From positions 90,195 to 154,194 of the forward strand of contig NZ_VDEZ01000007.1 of the NCBI RefSeq assembly GCF_017922435.1: DNA of 64,000 nt, in the 5' to 3' direction. Source of the stretch: Thalassospira sp. ER-Se-21-Dark. Its GTDB lineage: Bacteria > Pseudomonadota > Alphaproteobacteria > Rhodospirillales > Thalassospiraceae. The notes beneath the pieces were generated by a model. The model saw only the letters and a program-made list of their open reading frames with translations, was not told where the DNA came from and made no database searches. This document shows positions 1 through 9,182 of the stretch, piece by piece (the first letter of the stretch is position 1; each line of letters opens with the position of its first letter). The translations under genes were made by a program, and so were the position numbers.

Positions 1-462
1 CGAGTAGGGACTTAAGTTTGCTGGATCGAGGTCCCCGTCAAAGCGGACATGGTTGATCAGTTTCCTATGCGGGTTAACCAATCGCACTGCACACATTGCT
101 ACTCCGCATTCCGGGTCCGCTTGCAATATAGGAAGCAGCCTAACAACAAAATTTTCGTCCCAGCAATCATCTGCTGCGGCCCACATGAAGAACTCACCAT
201 CAGCAGCCTTCAGTACTGTCTTAAAATTTTCCAACGCCCCTTCATTACTATATTTTTTTATAATGGTTATTCTTGAGTCGATATTTGCAAATCGCTCACA
301 TATTTCGAGCGTATTGTCGGTTGACGCGTTATCGGAAATTATTATTTGCACATTCGAGTATTTTTGATCTACCAGCGAGGCAAGGGCTCTCTCAACGGTA
401 TCCGCCCCATTATAAACAGGTAATCCAATCGATATCAGTGTGTTTTCGTTTTTGGGTGTCAT
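1..462 (-). CDS. Family 2 glycosyltransferase, partial at window edge
   Basis: The minus-strand frame is open from an ATG at 462 to the window edge (154 codons), so the C-terminus is missing. The N-terminus carries the GT2 (GT-A fold) signature: LISIGLPVYNGADTVERAL, then a SDNAST nucleotide-binding stretch and an AADD motif near residue 85 in the place of the metal-binding DXD. It would transfer a sugar from a nucleotide donor during polysaccharide assembly at the cytoplasmic face of the membrane. It lies 44 bp after the preceding gene of the leftward operon. Donor and acceptor cannot be read from the sequence. Confidence 0.85.
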   Translation of the reverse strand, partial: MTPKNENTLISIGLPVYNGADTVERALASLVDQKYSNVQIIISDNASTDNTLEICERFANIDSRITIIKKYSNEGALENFKTVLKAADGEFFMWAAADDCWDENFVVRLLPILQADPECGVAMCAVRLVNPHRKLINHVRFDGDLDPANLSPYS

Positions 463-506
463 TTGATTCTACAAAACTTTACAACAAAAAATAAAAAAAG
501 CGTTCA

Positions 507-1493
507 TTACGCTCTTGCTGCGACAACACGAGAGATTTTTACTATTACTTCCGCGAGATCACGTCTGGCATTGGATTTAATGTGTTCAGTCGCGTTATGT
601 GGAGAAAAAAAGTTTTCCTGATCGCAATCAAACGCCTTATCAACAAGTATTGAAGTAGGTTTTCCGCGCTCTAGTCTTATTAGATCTTTTTCTTCGACAA
701 TATCTACACCGATGCTTCGAAGATCATTCTTAATTACTTCGATGTTGCGTTTAACCCTTCGGACAAACCGGTTTCCAGCATATTTTTCTCCTGCGCAGTA
801 ATTGATTGGAGTAATGTAGAAACCAACACCAATATTCATCCTAGTTAGTGTTTTATATATCCATCTAAGATATTTCAGCTTTCTGTGTTTTTGATAAATT
901 TGATGACAGTAAAACAGCTCGAAAATATCTTTTAACCTAATTCTCCACTCCATTTTACTACCAGGACCTATTTTTGCTTCAATTACATCCAAATATGACC
1001 TGATTGTACGCGGCTCTGGCTCAAATAAATGCACAGGAATAGATTGATAAATTGCATCCGCCACTGGGGTGCTGTTAATGAAAGGCCTAGGTTCTTGTTT
1101 ATTGTTGGCAAGATCGGCCAATACTGCAGCCTCCCAAACAAACTGATATTTTGGATCGAGATCCCATGAGGGAGAAAAAGACCTCAGATTTATGGGAACG
1201 ACAACGCTGAGTGGCTTGCTGGGGAGCGAAGCTATAGCGTTGCAAAACTGACTGTAAACTAGAGAGTTGTACGCAGAATGCGAAATAAAACAGACTTTCT
1301 CTTCGCCAACAAGGTCCGCTACCATTGTCTCAAGGGATCGCTGGTCGCTGTCATCCTTGGCGACCCTTAACGCTACAGAGTCGCCAAATATCAAAGTTTG
1401 CGGTGCAGGAGTAAAATCAGAATGATAGGCATCCAGAAACTTTTGCAACAAAGGGAAGGTCTCCCTATATATGGAGAAACCACCACTATACAT
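507..1493 (-). CDS. SGNH-hydrolase-like protein of the polysaccharide locus
   Basis: A 328-residue protein with no signal peptide. LIFGDSVALR near residues 34-43 resembles the GDS nucleophile block of SGNH hydrolases, and a C-terminal SPHNATEH segment resembles the block holding the catalytic His. The usual Asp three residues before that His is not evident, so activity is uncertain. Such proteins in polysaccharide loci can be acyl transferases or esterases acting on the glycan. It lies between the Wzt gene and a GT2 gene in one leftward operon. The family assignment is tentative; I have no confident homologue. Confidence 0.5.
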   Translation of the reverse strand: MYSGGFSIYRETFPLLQKFLDAYHSDFTPAPQTLIFGDSVALRVAKDDSDQRSLETMVADLVGEEKVCFISHSAYNSLVYSQFCNAIASLPSKPLSVVVPINLRSFSPSWDLDPKYQFVWEAAVLADLANNKQEPRPFINSTPVADAIYQSIPVHLFEPEPRTIRSYLDVIEAKIGPGSKMEWRIRLKDIFELFYCHQIYQKHRKLKYLRWIYKTLTRMNIGVGFYITPINYCAGEKYAGNRFVRRVKRNIEVIKNDLRSIGVDIVEEKDLIRLERGKPTSILVDKAFDCDQENFFSPHNATEHIKSNARRDLAEVIVKISRVVAARA

Positions 1494-1554
1494 ATGACCG
1501 CCCCGCTATTCTAAAGTTATCCCAAAGAAGCATGATAGTTCTTGACGAAGTGCT

Positions 1555-2724
1555 TTAATTTTCTACTTGCCACTTAAAGTCAGTAAGGATGTCACCAAAA
1601 CTACTTTGCTGCAGCCGGCCTGTTCCGTAAAAATCGCTCTCTGAGACAGTCACATGGCAGACATTCGTTATTTTGTCTGCCAAATCGCGATTAACGATAC
1701 AACTAGCGATAATATCGTAATTTCCTGGAAGCAGCGGTAGGTTAGGTATTGTGCAAACGAATTTTCCGCTTTCTTTGCCCACGCTTAACTCCGAACGGAT
1801 AATATCGCTTGGCAAGCCAAATAGTCTGGCGCCTTTGCTACCAGAAACCACGAGTGTTATGATTACGTCGTCTGTATCACTATCCAAGTTACTAACATAG
1901 TCAAAAACAATGCGTGCTCCATCTCCAGCAGGAATGCTGTTGACGGTTTTTCCGTCAAGGTTTTCGACAGTCATTCTAGTAAACCTGATCGTACCAGAGC
2001 CCGGGCGGCCTGAATAGTTGCTGAGGTCGGCTTGCCCACCTGCACCTAAAAGCAGCGAACTGTAGCCCTTAACGATGGTCTCCGTGTCGCCGTCGAGATA
2101 GACGGAACTGTTTTCAATTAGGATACCGCGGTTACACAATGACTGCACTGCCCCCATGCTGTGGCTCACGAATAGGATTGTTCGCTCCTGATGATTGGTC
2201 AACTGGTCCATCTTGTTGAGACATTTTTCCTGGAACGCGATGTCCCCGACTGCCAACACCTCATCAACCATCAGAATTTCTGTTTCTAAATGGGCCGCAA
2301 TGGAAAATGTCAACCGGGAACGCATTCCGGATGAATAGGATTTAACTCTCGCATTGATAAATTTTCCAATGCCCGCAAAGCTTACAATTTCCTCAAGCTT
2401 CGCTTTTATTTCTGCAGACTTCATCCCCAAAATTGCGCCATTCATGAAAATGTTCTCACGGCCTGTGAGGTCTGGGTGGAATCCCGTGCCAGTCTCCAGA
2501 AGCGTACCCACTCTACCCTTTACTCTTGCTTCGCCCTCCGTCGGATCGGTAATGCGCGATAAGACGCGAAGAAGCGTCGTTTTACCAGCTCCATTGCGTC
2601 CAACTATCCCAACAACATCTCCTCGCTGCACGTCAAAGTTGACGTCACGCAACGCCCAATGGACGCCTCCATCTACAGCATAACTTTTACCGAGACCCCG
2701 GACGCTTATGACAGTATCACTCAT
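1555..2724 (-). CDS. wzt: ABC transporter ATP-binding subunit for O-antigen/polysaccharide export (Wzt)
   Basis: A 389-residue nucleotide-binding subunit that would power export of an undecaprenyl-linked polysaccharide through Wzm. Walker A is GRNGAGKTT (residues 42-50), the signature is YSSGM (130-134) and Walker B is ILMVDE (150-155). After the ATPase domain (about 1-230) there is an extra beta-rich domain of about 150 residues, as in Wzt proteins that recognise a terminal modification of the O-chain. The start lies 13 bp after the wzm stop. The extended C-terminus suggests a capped glycan, which fits the many methyltransferase genes upstream. Confidence 0.92.
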   Translation of the reverse strand: MSDTVISVRGLGKSYAVDGGVHWALRDVNFDVQRGDVVGIVGRNGAGKTTLLRVLSRITDPTEGEARVKGRVGTLLETGTGFHPDLTGRENIFMNGAILGMKSAEIKAKLEEIVSFAGIGKFINARVKSYSSGMRSRLTFSIAAHLETEILMVDEVLAVGDIAFQEKCLNKMDQLTNHQERTILFVSHSMGAVQSLCNRGILIENSSVYLDGDTETIVKGYSSLLLGAGGQADLSNYSGRPGSGTIRFTRMTVENLDGKTVNSIPAGDGARIVFDYVSNLDSDTDDVIITLVVSGSKGARLFGLPSDIIRSELSVGKESGKFVCTIPNLPLLPGNYDIIASCIVNRDLADKITNVCHVTVSESDFYGTGRLQQSSFGDILTDFKWQVEN

Positions 2725-2737
2725 TAAATCGCCTTAT

Positions 2738-3661
2738 CTAGAGACTATCTACCATGGTGCGCTCTGCGCGAGTAAATGCGGCTAGCCCATAATACATCAG
2801 AGCAAATATAAAAATTACTGCTGATATCACAGACCAAGCAGGTGGCGGTAAGTCACCAAACAATGACCAGCGGATACCTTGGATCAGGGAAGCCATTGGA
2901 TTCATGTAATAAAAATTCAAAAGCGATTCCGGGACCATTGTGATGGGGTACACACACGGCATAGCGTAAACCATTACCCTCAAAATAACCGGGAGCCCCA
3001 TCATTATGTCACGGCGCTTGATCGAATGTGCCGCAAGCACGAGACCAAGGGCAAATGAAGCCACGGCGAGCCCTAGCATATAAAGAGGAAAGAATATGAC
3101 ATTGGAACCGGGCAATACTTGGTAGAATACCATAAGTGCACCAATGACCACGAAGGACGCCGCTACGTCGGTAAAGTTAACAAACAATGAAGTAAGGGGT
3201 GCAATCAACCGCGGATAATAAACCTTACTCATGATTGATGCATTGTTGGTCAGGGATGCCGCTGTGTCAGACACAATACCTGAAAAAAACAAGTAGAGGC
3301 TTATTCCCACAAACACGAAAAGCGGGTATGGGGTTGCCCCGGTTTCGATCCCCACCAAGTATCCGAAGATCAAAACATAGACCAAACAAAGCAGTATTGG
3401 CCGGAACAATATCCAGCCATATCCCAATGAAGTCGCCCGATAGCGCCCACGAATTGAGCGAAGAACAAAGTACTTAAGGAGGTGCTTGTATTCCCATACT
3501 TGTGGTATGCCAAGTCGGCCAATAAGATTGCTGGGCTTAATAATAAGCACATCACTTTCGGGAGCTATTTTTATCGGTCCAAAGGCGTGCGACCGCAGGT
3601 CTTTGTCGCTAACTGCACTAGATGCATCGCCGTTGTCTTCTGGGAGGAGCCCAGTATTCAT
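2738..3661 (-). CDS. wzm: ABC-2 type polysaccharide export permease (Wzm)
   Basis: Membrane subunit of the polysaccharide ABC exporter, with six hydrophobic segments typical of ABC-2 permeases (for example LLCLVYVLIFGYLVG and VISAVIFIFALMYYGLAAF). I chose the ATG at 3661 (307 aa) instead of an upstream in-frame start at 3748, because the longer form would overlap the preceding glycosyltransferase gene and 3661 has a TAGGA ribosome site just upstream. The cytoplasmic N-terminus of about 60 residues precedes the first membrane helix. It pairs with Wzt, encoded 13 bp downstream. Confidence 0.92.
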   Translation of the reverse strand: MNTGLLPEDNGDASSAVSDKDLRSHAFGPIKIAPESDVLIIKPSNLIGRLGIPQVWEYKHLLKYFVLRSIRGRYRATSLGYGWILFRPILLCLVYVLIFGYLVGIETGATPYPLFVFVGISLYLFFSGIVSDTAASLTNNASIMSKVYYPRLIAPLTSLFVNFTDVAASFVVIGALMVFYQVLPGSNVIFFPLYMLGLAVASFALGLVLAAHSIKRRDIMMGLPVILRVMVYAMPCVYPITMVPESLLNFYYMNPMASLIQGIRWSLFGDLPPPAWSVISAVIFIFALMYYGLAAFTRAERTMVDSL

Positions 3662-3686
3662 CTGTAATCCTACAAAGTATGTATTT

Positions 3687-5093
3687 TTAAGATAGCATTT
3701 CGGCAAGCAGTGACTTCTGATGACGGTCCAAGGGCGCATTGCACGCATGCCGATAAACCGTGTCGAACATCATTGCCATTTTTGCGTGACTTGGAAAACC
3801 CTCAATGAGTTGATGAGCACCCTTAGTTCTTAAGTCAGCAAGTTTTTCAGGTTTTTCCATTACCTCTAGCAGAGCCCGGACGATATCGCGCTCGTCAAAG
3901 GGATCAAATAACAATGCGCCTTCACCAACGACTTCTGGAATGCATGCTGCATTGGACGCTACTACCGGGAGCCCGTTGTGGAACGCTTCAAGCAGTGGAA
4001 GCCCCAATCCTTCGAAGATTGAAGGGTGGACCAAAAACTGGGCGCATTTATATAGAGTGTTTAGTCGCTCAACAGGGACAACCCCCAAGAATACTACTTG
4101 GTCTTCCAATTCTTGATCACGAATGAGTTCCCTAATTTTTTCAAAATCTGGGGTGTCCGTCCTACCGGTACACACCAAATTCAGGCTAATCCCGTATTCG
4201 TTTCTTAACATAGAGATAGCTCGAATTAGGCGGATATGGTTTTTGGTAGTCCAAGCGGCTGACGGAAAGAGTGCAAATTTTTCGGGCACTCCAACCAGAG
4301 CTTGCTGTTTGTCCATAAAATTGTTCGCATGATCGAATCTTGGTTGGCGCGGTATCACCGCTATCTTGTCGGGGTGAACCCCATATTTCTCAATAATATC
4401 TGCCTTCACCCAACGAGTGGCAGTAACAACCATCGCAGCTTTGCTGCAGCCATCCTCAAACAGAGCATCCATCCACTCCGCTTCACCGGGGCGAAAGTAA
4501 TCTGGCTGGTGATGGTGTGGTAGTCCCCAAGGTTCATAAACAAATGGCAACTTGGTCTCGAAGTGCAACGGATAGGGAAAATGCACCACGCGTACATCGT
4601 TTTCTGCAAGAACTGAATCAGCAAGCTCTCTCGTCAATGGCCGCGATGTCTTATCACGCAATCCGCGATACAAGCTATAAGCATAGGGAGCAAAACGCCG
4701 GAATGGGCCCATAAATCTGGATACCCTTTTCGCCCTTGCGCCCATCGGTAGCCCAACTGCTCTGTAGCGATTGATATAAGAAGCTATCGCCCTAGCGAGC
4801 CCTTCACTTGAATGTTCTTTAATCGGTGACGCAGCGCGACCTGAGTTGTCCTTGGATGGATCGAACCACCGATAGCTCCCCGGCCATACAATTTTCCCCA
4901 TGCCATTGGGCATAAAGGGCTCAAGCTCACGGTGATGACCTTTAAGTCCCAGAAGAATAAACCTGTCACTTATATCATTACTGCCAAGGGCAGAAATTAA
5001 CGACAAAAGCGCTGTTTCTGTACCACCAGACGCCGTTGCCGATATCTGAGCGTCAATGGCAACGGTGATCTTTTCTTGCTCTTGAGCACTCAT
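3687..5093 (-). CDS. Family 4 glycosyltransferase
   Basis: A 468-residue GT-B enzyme. The C-terminal half carries the GT4 donor-site pattern PSIFEGLGLPLLEAFHNG with its two glutamates, followed by a proline- and valine-rich stretch. The N-terminus (VAIDAQISATASGGTETAL) fits the acceptor domain. Its ATG at 5093 overlaps the TGA of the upstream methyltransferase gene (ATGA), which indicates translational coupling. It would add one sugar to the growing chain on the cytoplasmic side. The sugar is unknown. Confidence 0.85.
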   Translation of the reverse strand: MSAQEQEKITVAIDAQISATASGGTETALLSLISALGSNDISDRFILLGLKGHHRELEPFMPNGMGKIVWPGSYRWFDPSKDNSGRAASPIKEHSSEGLARAIASYINRYRAVGLPMGARAKRVSRFMGPFRRFAPYAYSLYRGLRDKTSRPLTRELADSVLAENDVRVVHFPYPLHFETKLPFVYEPWGLPHHHQPDYFRPGEAEWMDALFEDGCSKAAMVVTATRWVKADIIEKYGVHPDKIAVIPRQPRFDHANNFMDKQQALVGVPEKFALFPSAAWTTKNHIRLIRAISMLRNEYGISLNLVCTGRTDTPDFEKIRELIRDQELEDQVVFLGVVPVERLNTLYKCAQFLVHPSIFEGLGLPLLEAFHNGLPVVASNAACIPEVVGEGALLFDPFDERDIVRALLEVMEKPEKLADLRTKGAHQLIEGFPSHAKMAMMFDTVYRHACNAPLDRHQKSLLAEMLS

Positions 5094-6019
5094 TTTTCTC
5101 TCGCGAGCTCAAGACAAGCTATCGAACGGGCGGCAGCGGCAAAGTCTGAACCGAATTCGGGAGTTCGGACAATATTAAAGAATTCAAGTTCCGAACATTC
5201 ATCGGCATTAGCTGTGTGCCAACCATCGCTCGCATAACGATAATATGTCTCGGAAACACAGTTGCCACCAAACGACTTCTTAACATCCTCAACTTGTTCT
5301 GAACCAAAAACCTGAAGCCAATCCTGGTCCTCATGCTTTCCGTACGGAACAGTTAACAGCAATCTGCCACCGGGCTTAAGAAGGTCATGAAAAGTTTTCA
5401 TTACACCGCGATAGGCATAAAGATCTTTTTCTGGTTGCAGCTTTTTTAGGTTTTCTGCATATGGGGGCTTCGGAATTGGCCACATTCCGATATGCTCAAC
5501 CGTGCTTATACATACGATTTCATCAAACAACCCTTCTCTTAAGACAGGATTTCGAAAATCGCCATGAATATAAGATAGGCGGGGATCAAGGATGACCTTG
5601 TCCATTTCAAGTGAATAAACAAAAACTGTCTTTTCCCGGATTTGGGGAGAGTCAAGAAACATCGGTTCGTTAAGCACAGATCCGGCATCGAGCACCATTC
5701 CTTCTCCAGGCGTGATTTTCGAAAGCGCCCACGGGCACTCAAGCAGGCGCTCATCTATGCGGTAACCGTAACCCTTGGGAAGTGGCTTGCCATTCTTAAG
5801 CACATCCATCAAGTTTCGATCGTTGATCGCCTCAACCATCGACATGTTCTTAAATTTGGAATACCCAGGCGACCAAGGAATTTGACCGTTTTTCTTGTAT
5901 TGCTCGATTAAGTTTAGTGAAGAGCCGAGGGTCTTCATATTTTCTATGGGATTTCCACCACCAAAAACTTTTTTGAACGCGCGAGCGACGCGTGAAACTG
6001 TTATCTCATTACTCATCAT
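5090..6019 (-). CDS. Class I SAM-dependent methyltransferase
   Basis: A 309-residue protein with a Rossmann methyltransferase core: a motif I equivalent around GMVLDAGSVLNEP (residues about 104-116), an acidic motif II region, FDEIVCISTVEHIGMW matching the post-I/motif II block of methyltransferase_11 families, and LLKPGGRLLLTVPYG matching motif III. It probably methylates a sugar or terminal residue of the exported glycan. It overlaps both neighbours by a few bases, so it belongs to the leftward operon. The acceptor is unknown. Confidence 0.75.
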   Translation of the reverse strand: MMSNEITVSRVARAFKKVFGGGNPIENMKTLGSSLNLIEQYKKNGQIPWSPGYSKFKNMSMVEAINDRNLMDVLKNGKPLPKGYGYRIDERLLECPWALSKITPGEGMVLDAGSVLNEPMFLDSPQIREKTVFVYSLEMDKVILDPRLSYIHGDFRNPVLREGLFDEIVCISTVEHIGMWPIPKPPYAENLKKLQPEKDLYAYRGVMKTFHDLLKPGGRLLLTVPYGKHEDQDWLQVFGSEQVEDVKKSFGGNCVSETYYRYASDGWHTANADECSELEFFNIVRTPEFGSDFAAAARSIACLELAREK

Positions 6020-7733
6020 GTAAACCTAAATGTTCTGCCTGATATATAAATGGTGAGCCATATAGAATGCCATCGCATATAACATCCAGCCCCTTGTGCT
6101 TCTGTTCCTTCAACTCACTGATATCACCCAAAGATAGTTCAAAAGGAGGCCATGCTTGAGGTGTAGGTTTGAGAAACGGGAGAGGAATCATCCGACGGAA
6201 AAAGAAATGATATGCGTATTTCTTGGCCCTAACTATATCCTTTTCTTCCATCCTCTTACGTAACGGTAATTTGTCTAGATGGGAAAAATAGTTCTCGGCG
6301 CTGGTAGCATCCATGGTCAGCCCCTTGTTGCGAATCCACGCCTCACCGCCGACAACAACCGGTATCCCAACACTGGTCAGTTCAACTCCTGTTTTAGTAC
6401 CGTAAATAAGAACACTGTCACACCGATCCATGGCCGCGTATGTACTTACACTACTTTCAGGACCGATAATAAATACGTTTTCAGGTAAGTTGCCAAAAAC
6501 ACTACGGATTTCTTCGGCAATAGGCTGCCTTGAAACTGTAGACCCACCAGGTGGAGCAAGTTCCCCAGGATGAACTCTAATTAACAATTGCAGGTCAGAG
6601 CGTTCTTTAAAGTATTCAACCGTACGCAACACCCAGTCAACCATGCCCGGAAAGGCATTGGCCGGGTAATGCAGTTGTGCGTCCCATACAACATTCGTCA
6701 ACATTCCGATTACTGGACGGCTCCAGTCCAGCCCAACACGAGAAGCAAAGCCATCGATATCATTATCGGCATCTCGGTTGAACCAAATCCAGTCGCGACT
6801 ACCTTTCCGCCTGCTTTCGAGATATTCTGATATCTCCCTATCCTGCTTTTCCGACCAGTTCATATTTTCCCAATCGGTTGTGGGCTCGTCCATTAAGGTG
6901 TGATGATAGGTGTCGTTATGACTGAAAATTGCACACTGTTTGCGGTAAGCAAGATTCCACGACGCAGTCCGCACGTTTTCTTTGCGGCAAACTGCACTAA
7001 CGATACCATGCGGCACGTATATCCCGTGGTTGTTCACAACAACGTCATAGTTTTTAGCTTTGATGAGGCTCTTTGTACAAAACGCGGTGAGCAGGGAAGC
7101 CTCAAGGTATAGCCGCAAAACCTCCTCACCTTCGGGCTCTTCAGATAAATCGCCAACTCCGTAGTACCTCAGCGCCCCTGCAAGAGCATGCTCGCCGATA
7201 GGTAGACCATCATGAACATAGCCAGGGATATCTGCAACGTCGATATTCGAACAGAGCGTTTTTGCCTCTTCTCGTTCTGCGTCACTTATCCAGTCACTCA
7301 TTTTTATTCTGGGAATCCCGGGGGCAGAGAAAACCGCGTTCCCAGTCGCCACACACCCTGAACAGAATACATCTTTCAATTTCCCGTCAATCATGTCAGA
7401 CGGTTTTATAGACGCAACTTTTGCACGCTGACACGCTGGCATCGCAGCATCGCACAGCATTACGTCCACATTAGCTCCTCGAAGTACCAATGCGGCATTT
7501 AGTGAGCTCTCCAGCACCGTAAACTGCGGGTGACCACCTATGGCACTGGCCATCAACACACGTTTCCCATCAGCGGAGCTTTGTAATGATGCATTCCACA
7601 GTTCGCTATCTGATCCAATTATGCTTTCCCAATTGGGTAAAGCTGCCTTGGGCTTTCTTTTGCCGACCTTGACTTGCGCCACTTCAAAATAAGGCCTGAT
7701 CAAATTCTTGAGAATTCTAAGAAGTCCTGACAT
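6009..7733 (-). CDS. Capsule-type (KpsC/KpsS-like) polysaccharide synthesis protein
   Basis: A 574-residue soluble protein. The C-terminal half contains LLIRVHPGEL, then NVFIIGPESSVSTYAAMDRCDSVL split over a short gap, then YGTKTGVELTSVGIPVVVGG. This order (HPxE, a PxxS stretch, a GTxxxE stretch before a proline-valine strand) is that of capsule-synthesis and lipid-linked glycosyltransferase GT-B enzymes. The N-terminal half has a GGHPQFTVLESSLNAALVLRG Rossmann-like stretch. It probably transfers a sugar or phosphosugar. It overlaps the downstream methyltransferase gene by 11 bp. Confidence 0.65.
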   Translation of the reverse strand: MSGLLRILKNLIRPYFEVAQVKVGKRKPKAALPNWESIIGSDSELWNASLQSSADGKRVLMASAIGGHPQFTVLESSLNAALVLRGANVDVMLCDAAMPACQRAKVASIKPSDMIDGKLKDVFCSGCVATGNAVFSAPGIPRIKMSDWISDAEREEAKTLCSNIDVADIPGYVHDGLPIGEHALAGALRYYGVGDLSEEPEGEEVLRLYLEASLLTAFCTKSLIKAKNYDVVVNNHGIYVPHGIVSAVCRKENVRTASWNLAYRKQCAIFSHNDTYHHTLMDEPTTDWENMNWSEKQDREISEYLESRRKGSRDWIWFNRDADNDIDGFASRVGLDWSRPVIGMLTNVVWDAQLHYPANAFPGMVDWVLRTVEYFKERSDLQLLIRVHPGELAPPGGSTVSRQPIAEEIRSVFGNLPENVFIIGPESSVSTYAAMDRCDSVLIYGTKTGVELTSVGIPVVVGGEAWIRNKGLTMDATSAENYFSHLDKLPLRKRMEEKDIVRAKKYAYHFFFRRMIPLPFLKPTPQAWPPFELSLGDISELKEQKHKGLDVICDGILYGSPFIYQAEHLGLHDE

Positions 7734-7741
7734 GTTGAACC

Positions 7742-8494
7742 CTAGTCTTTAACACACCGCAGATAGCCATCGGGTGCCACGGTCAACAGCAGCTTATTCT
7801 GGATACTTTTATCAATCTCAAATCTGTCGGTTGACTCAAGAAATTCCCATACGGCCGTTTTGGGATTATCTCCCTTTCCCCATGGGCGATTTGGAAAAGC
7901 ATCCTCTGGCATGTCTTCAACAACAGTGTCAAACACCACAAGGTAGCTGCCTTTTTTTACCAAGTCCGAATATGCATTTAGCTCAGCAGCAACATGATCA
8001 TGGGTATGATTTGAATCCAGAACCAAAAGTATTCGCTTTTTGTCCTTGGCGAATTCATGAACTTTGGCAATCATGTCACTACTGATGGACGAACCTTCAA
8101 ACATAGTAATTCGACGCGACATTGGATGTGCCTCAATAGCGGCGCGATTATGAGCCCTAATATCAATATCGATTCCAAGAACTTCTGCGTCGTTATCCCC
8201 CCCGCAGGCGGCATTGAGTTCAAGCATTGCAGCGAAAAAAATAAGTGAACCGCCATGGGCAATCCCGGTCTCAATAATTAAATCGGGCTGCGCTGACCAT
8301 ATGATCTCCTGCATCGCAGCCATATCTTGAGGGTATTGAATAATTGGCCGACCGAGCCATTCGAAATGGTATGAGTATTTTAGGGGATCAACGGTATCCA
8401 TAAAGTTTCTAGCTGCGCGCCAAGCATCTTTGCTTGCGCCCTGAAACTCTACTTCTGCAGCGCATTCGTTCTTGAATTTTTCGTATTCGTTCAC
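7742..8494 (-). CDS. CmcI/rhamnosyl O-methyltransferase-like protein
   Basis: The sequence around IIQYPQDMAAMQEIIW and DLIIETGIAHGGSLIFFAAM matches the cephalosporin hydroxylase (CmcI) family, whose members are SAM-dependent O-methyltransferases common in polysaccharide clusters; VLDSNHTHDHV follows as the likely metal/substrate block. I chose the GTG at 8494 (250 aa): it has an AGGG site about 8 bases upstream and avoids the 89-bp overlap with the upstream gene that the longer ATG at 8608 would need. It probably O-methylates a sugar of the glycan. Confidence 0.75.
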   Translation of the reverse strand: MNEYEKFKNECAAEVEFQGASKDAWRAARNFMDTVDPLKYSYHFEWLGRPIIQYPQDMAAMQEIIWSAQPDLIIETGIAHGGSLIFFAAMLELNAACGGDNDAEVLGIDIDIRAHNRAAIEAHPMSRRITMFEGSSISSDMIAKVHEFAKDKKRILLVLDSNHTHDHVAAELNAYSDLVKKGSYLVVFDTVVEDMPEDAFPNRPWGKGDNPKTAVWEFLESTDRFEIDKSIQNKLLLTVAPDGYLRCVKD

Positions 8495-8519
8495 AGCTAA
8501 AACCCTGGTAAAGCGTACG

Positions 8520-9182
8520 TTATGACTTAAATTGCCTGATGATGCGTGCTGGATTGCCAACGACTGTAGTCCCTGCAGGAACGTCTTTTGTAACGACAGC
8601 TCCAGCACCGATTACAGAGCTAGCACCAATAACAACCCTAGGCAATACAACACTTCCTGCCCCAATCATTACATTTCTCTCAACAGTGATACATCCACAA
8701 AGCGTTGCCCCGGGCGCAATATGAACCCCATCACCAATTACACATTCGTGGTCAACCACTGCGCCATGGTTGACGATACATCCGTCACCCAAGGTGGCCT
8801 CAGATGCCACAGTAGCCCGCGCAAGAACCTGTGTTCCAGCCCCTAAAGACGCGGTCGCGCACAACGTTGCATCTGGATGAACAATCGGTTCGACAAGCAC
8901 ACCATGATCAAGAAAAAGTTTCTGAATATTCACACGAGCGAGTCCCGTGTGACCTCCGATTGCTACTAGGCCACGAAGACCGCTATTCAGACTGCCGCCT
9001 TGTGCCCATGTTACAAAATTATCATGGCCACCAACTAATGGCACACCTTCAATGGAACTTTTCGCATTTGGATTGTTGTCAAATAAAGCGATGACCCTCC
9101 CCCCACGGAGAGCAATCAGGCTAGCAAGAACTTTTGCATGTCCAGCGCTTCCCCACAACACATAGCTCACGCCATCAGCCAT
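8520..9182 (-). CDS. PglD/NeuD-like sugar O- or N-acyltransferase
   Basis: A 220-residue two-domain protein. The N-terminal Rossmann-like PglD_N domain has YVLWGSAGHAKVLASLIA (residues 7-24). The C-terminal half is a left-handed beta helix of hexapeptide repeats (LGAGTQVLARATV, IGDGVHIAPGATLCG, IGAGSVVLPRVVIG) ending in the VVTKDVPAGTTVVGNPAR tail of acetyltransferases. It probably acylates the amino sugar made by the aminotransferase encoded just upstream, with which it overlaps by 8 bp. Confidence 0.85.
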   Translation of the reverse strand: MADGVSYVLWGSAGHAKVLASLIALRGGRVIALFDNNPNAKSSIEGVPLVGGHDNFVTWAQGGSLNSGLRGLVAIGGHTGLARVNIQKLFLDHGVLVEPIVHPDATLCATASLGAGTQVLARATVASEATLGDGCIVNHGAVVDHECVIGDGVHIAPGATLCGCITVERNVMIGAGSVVLPRVVIGASSVIGAGAVVTKDVPAGTTVVGNPARIIRQFKS

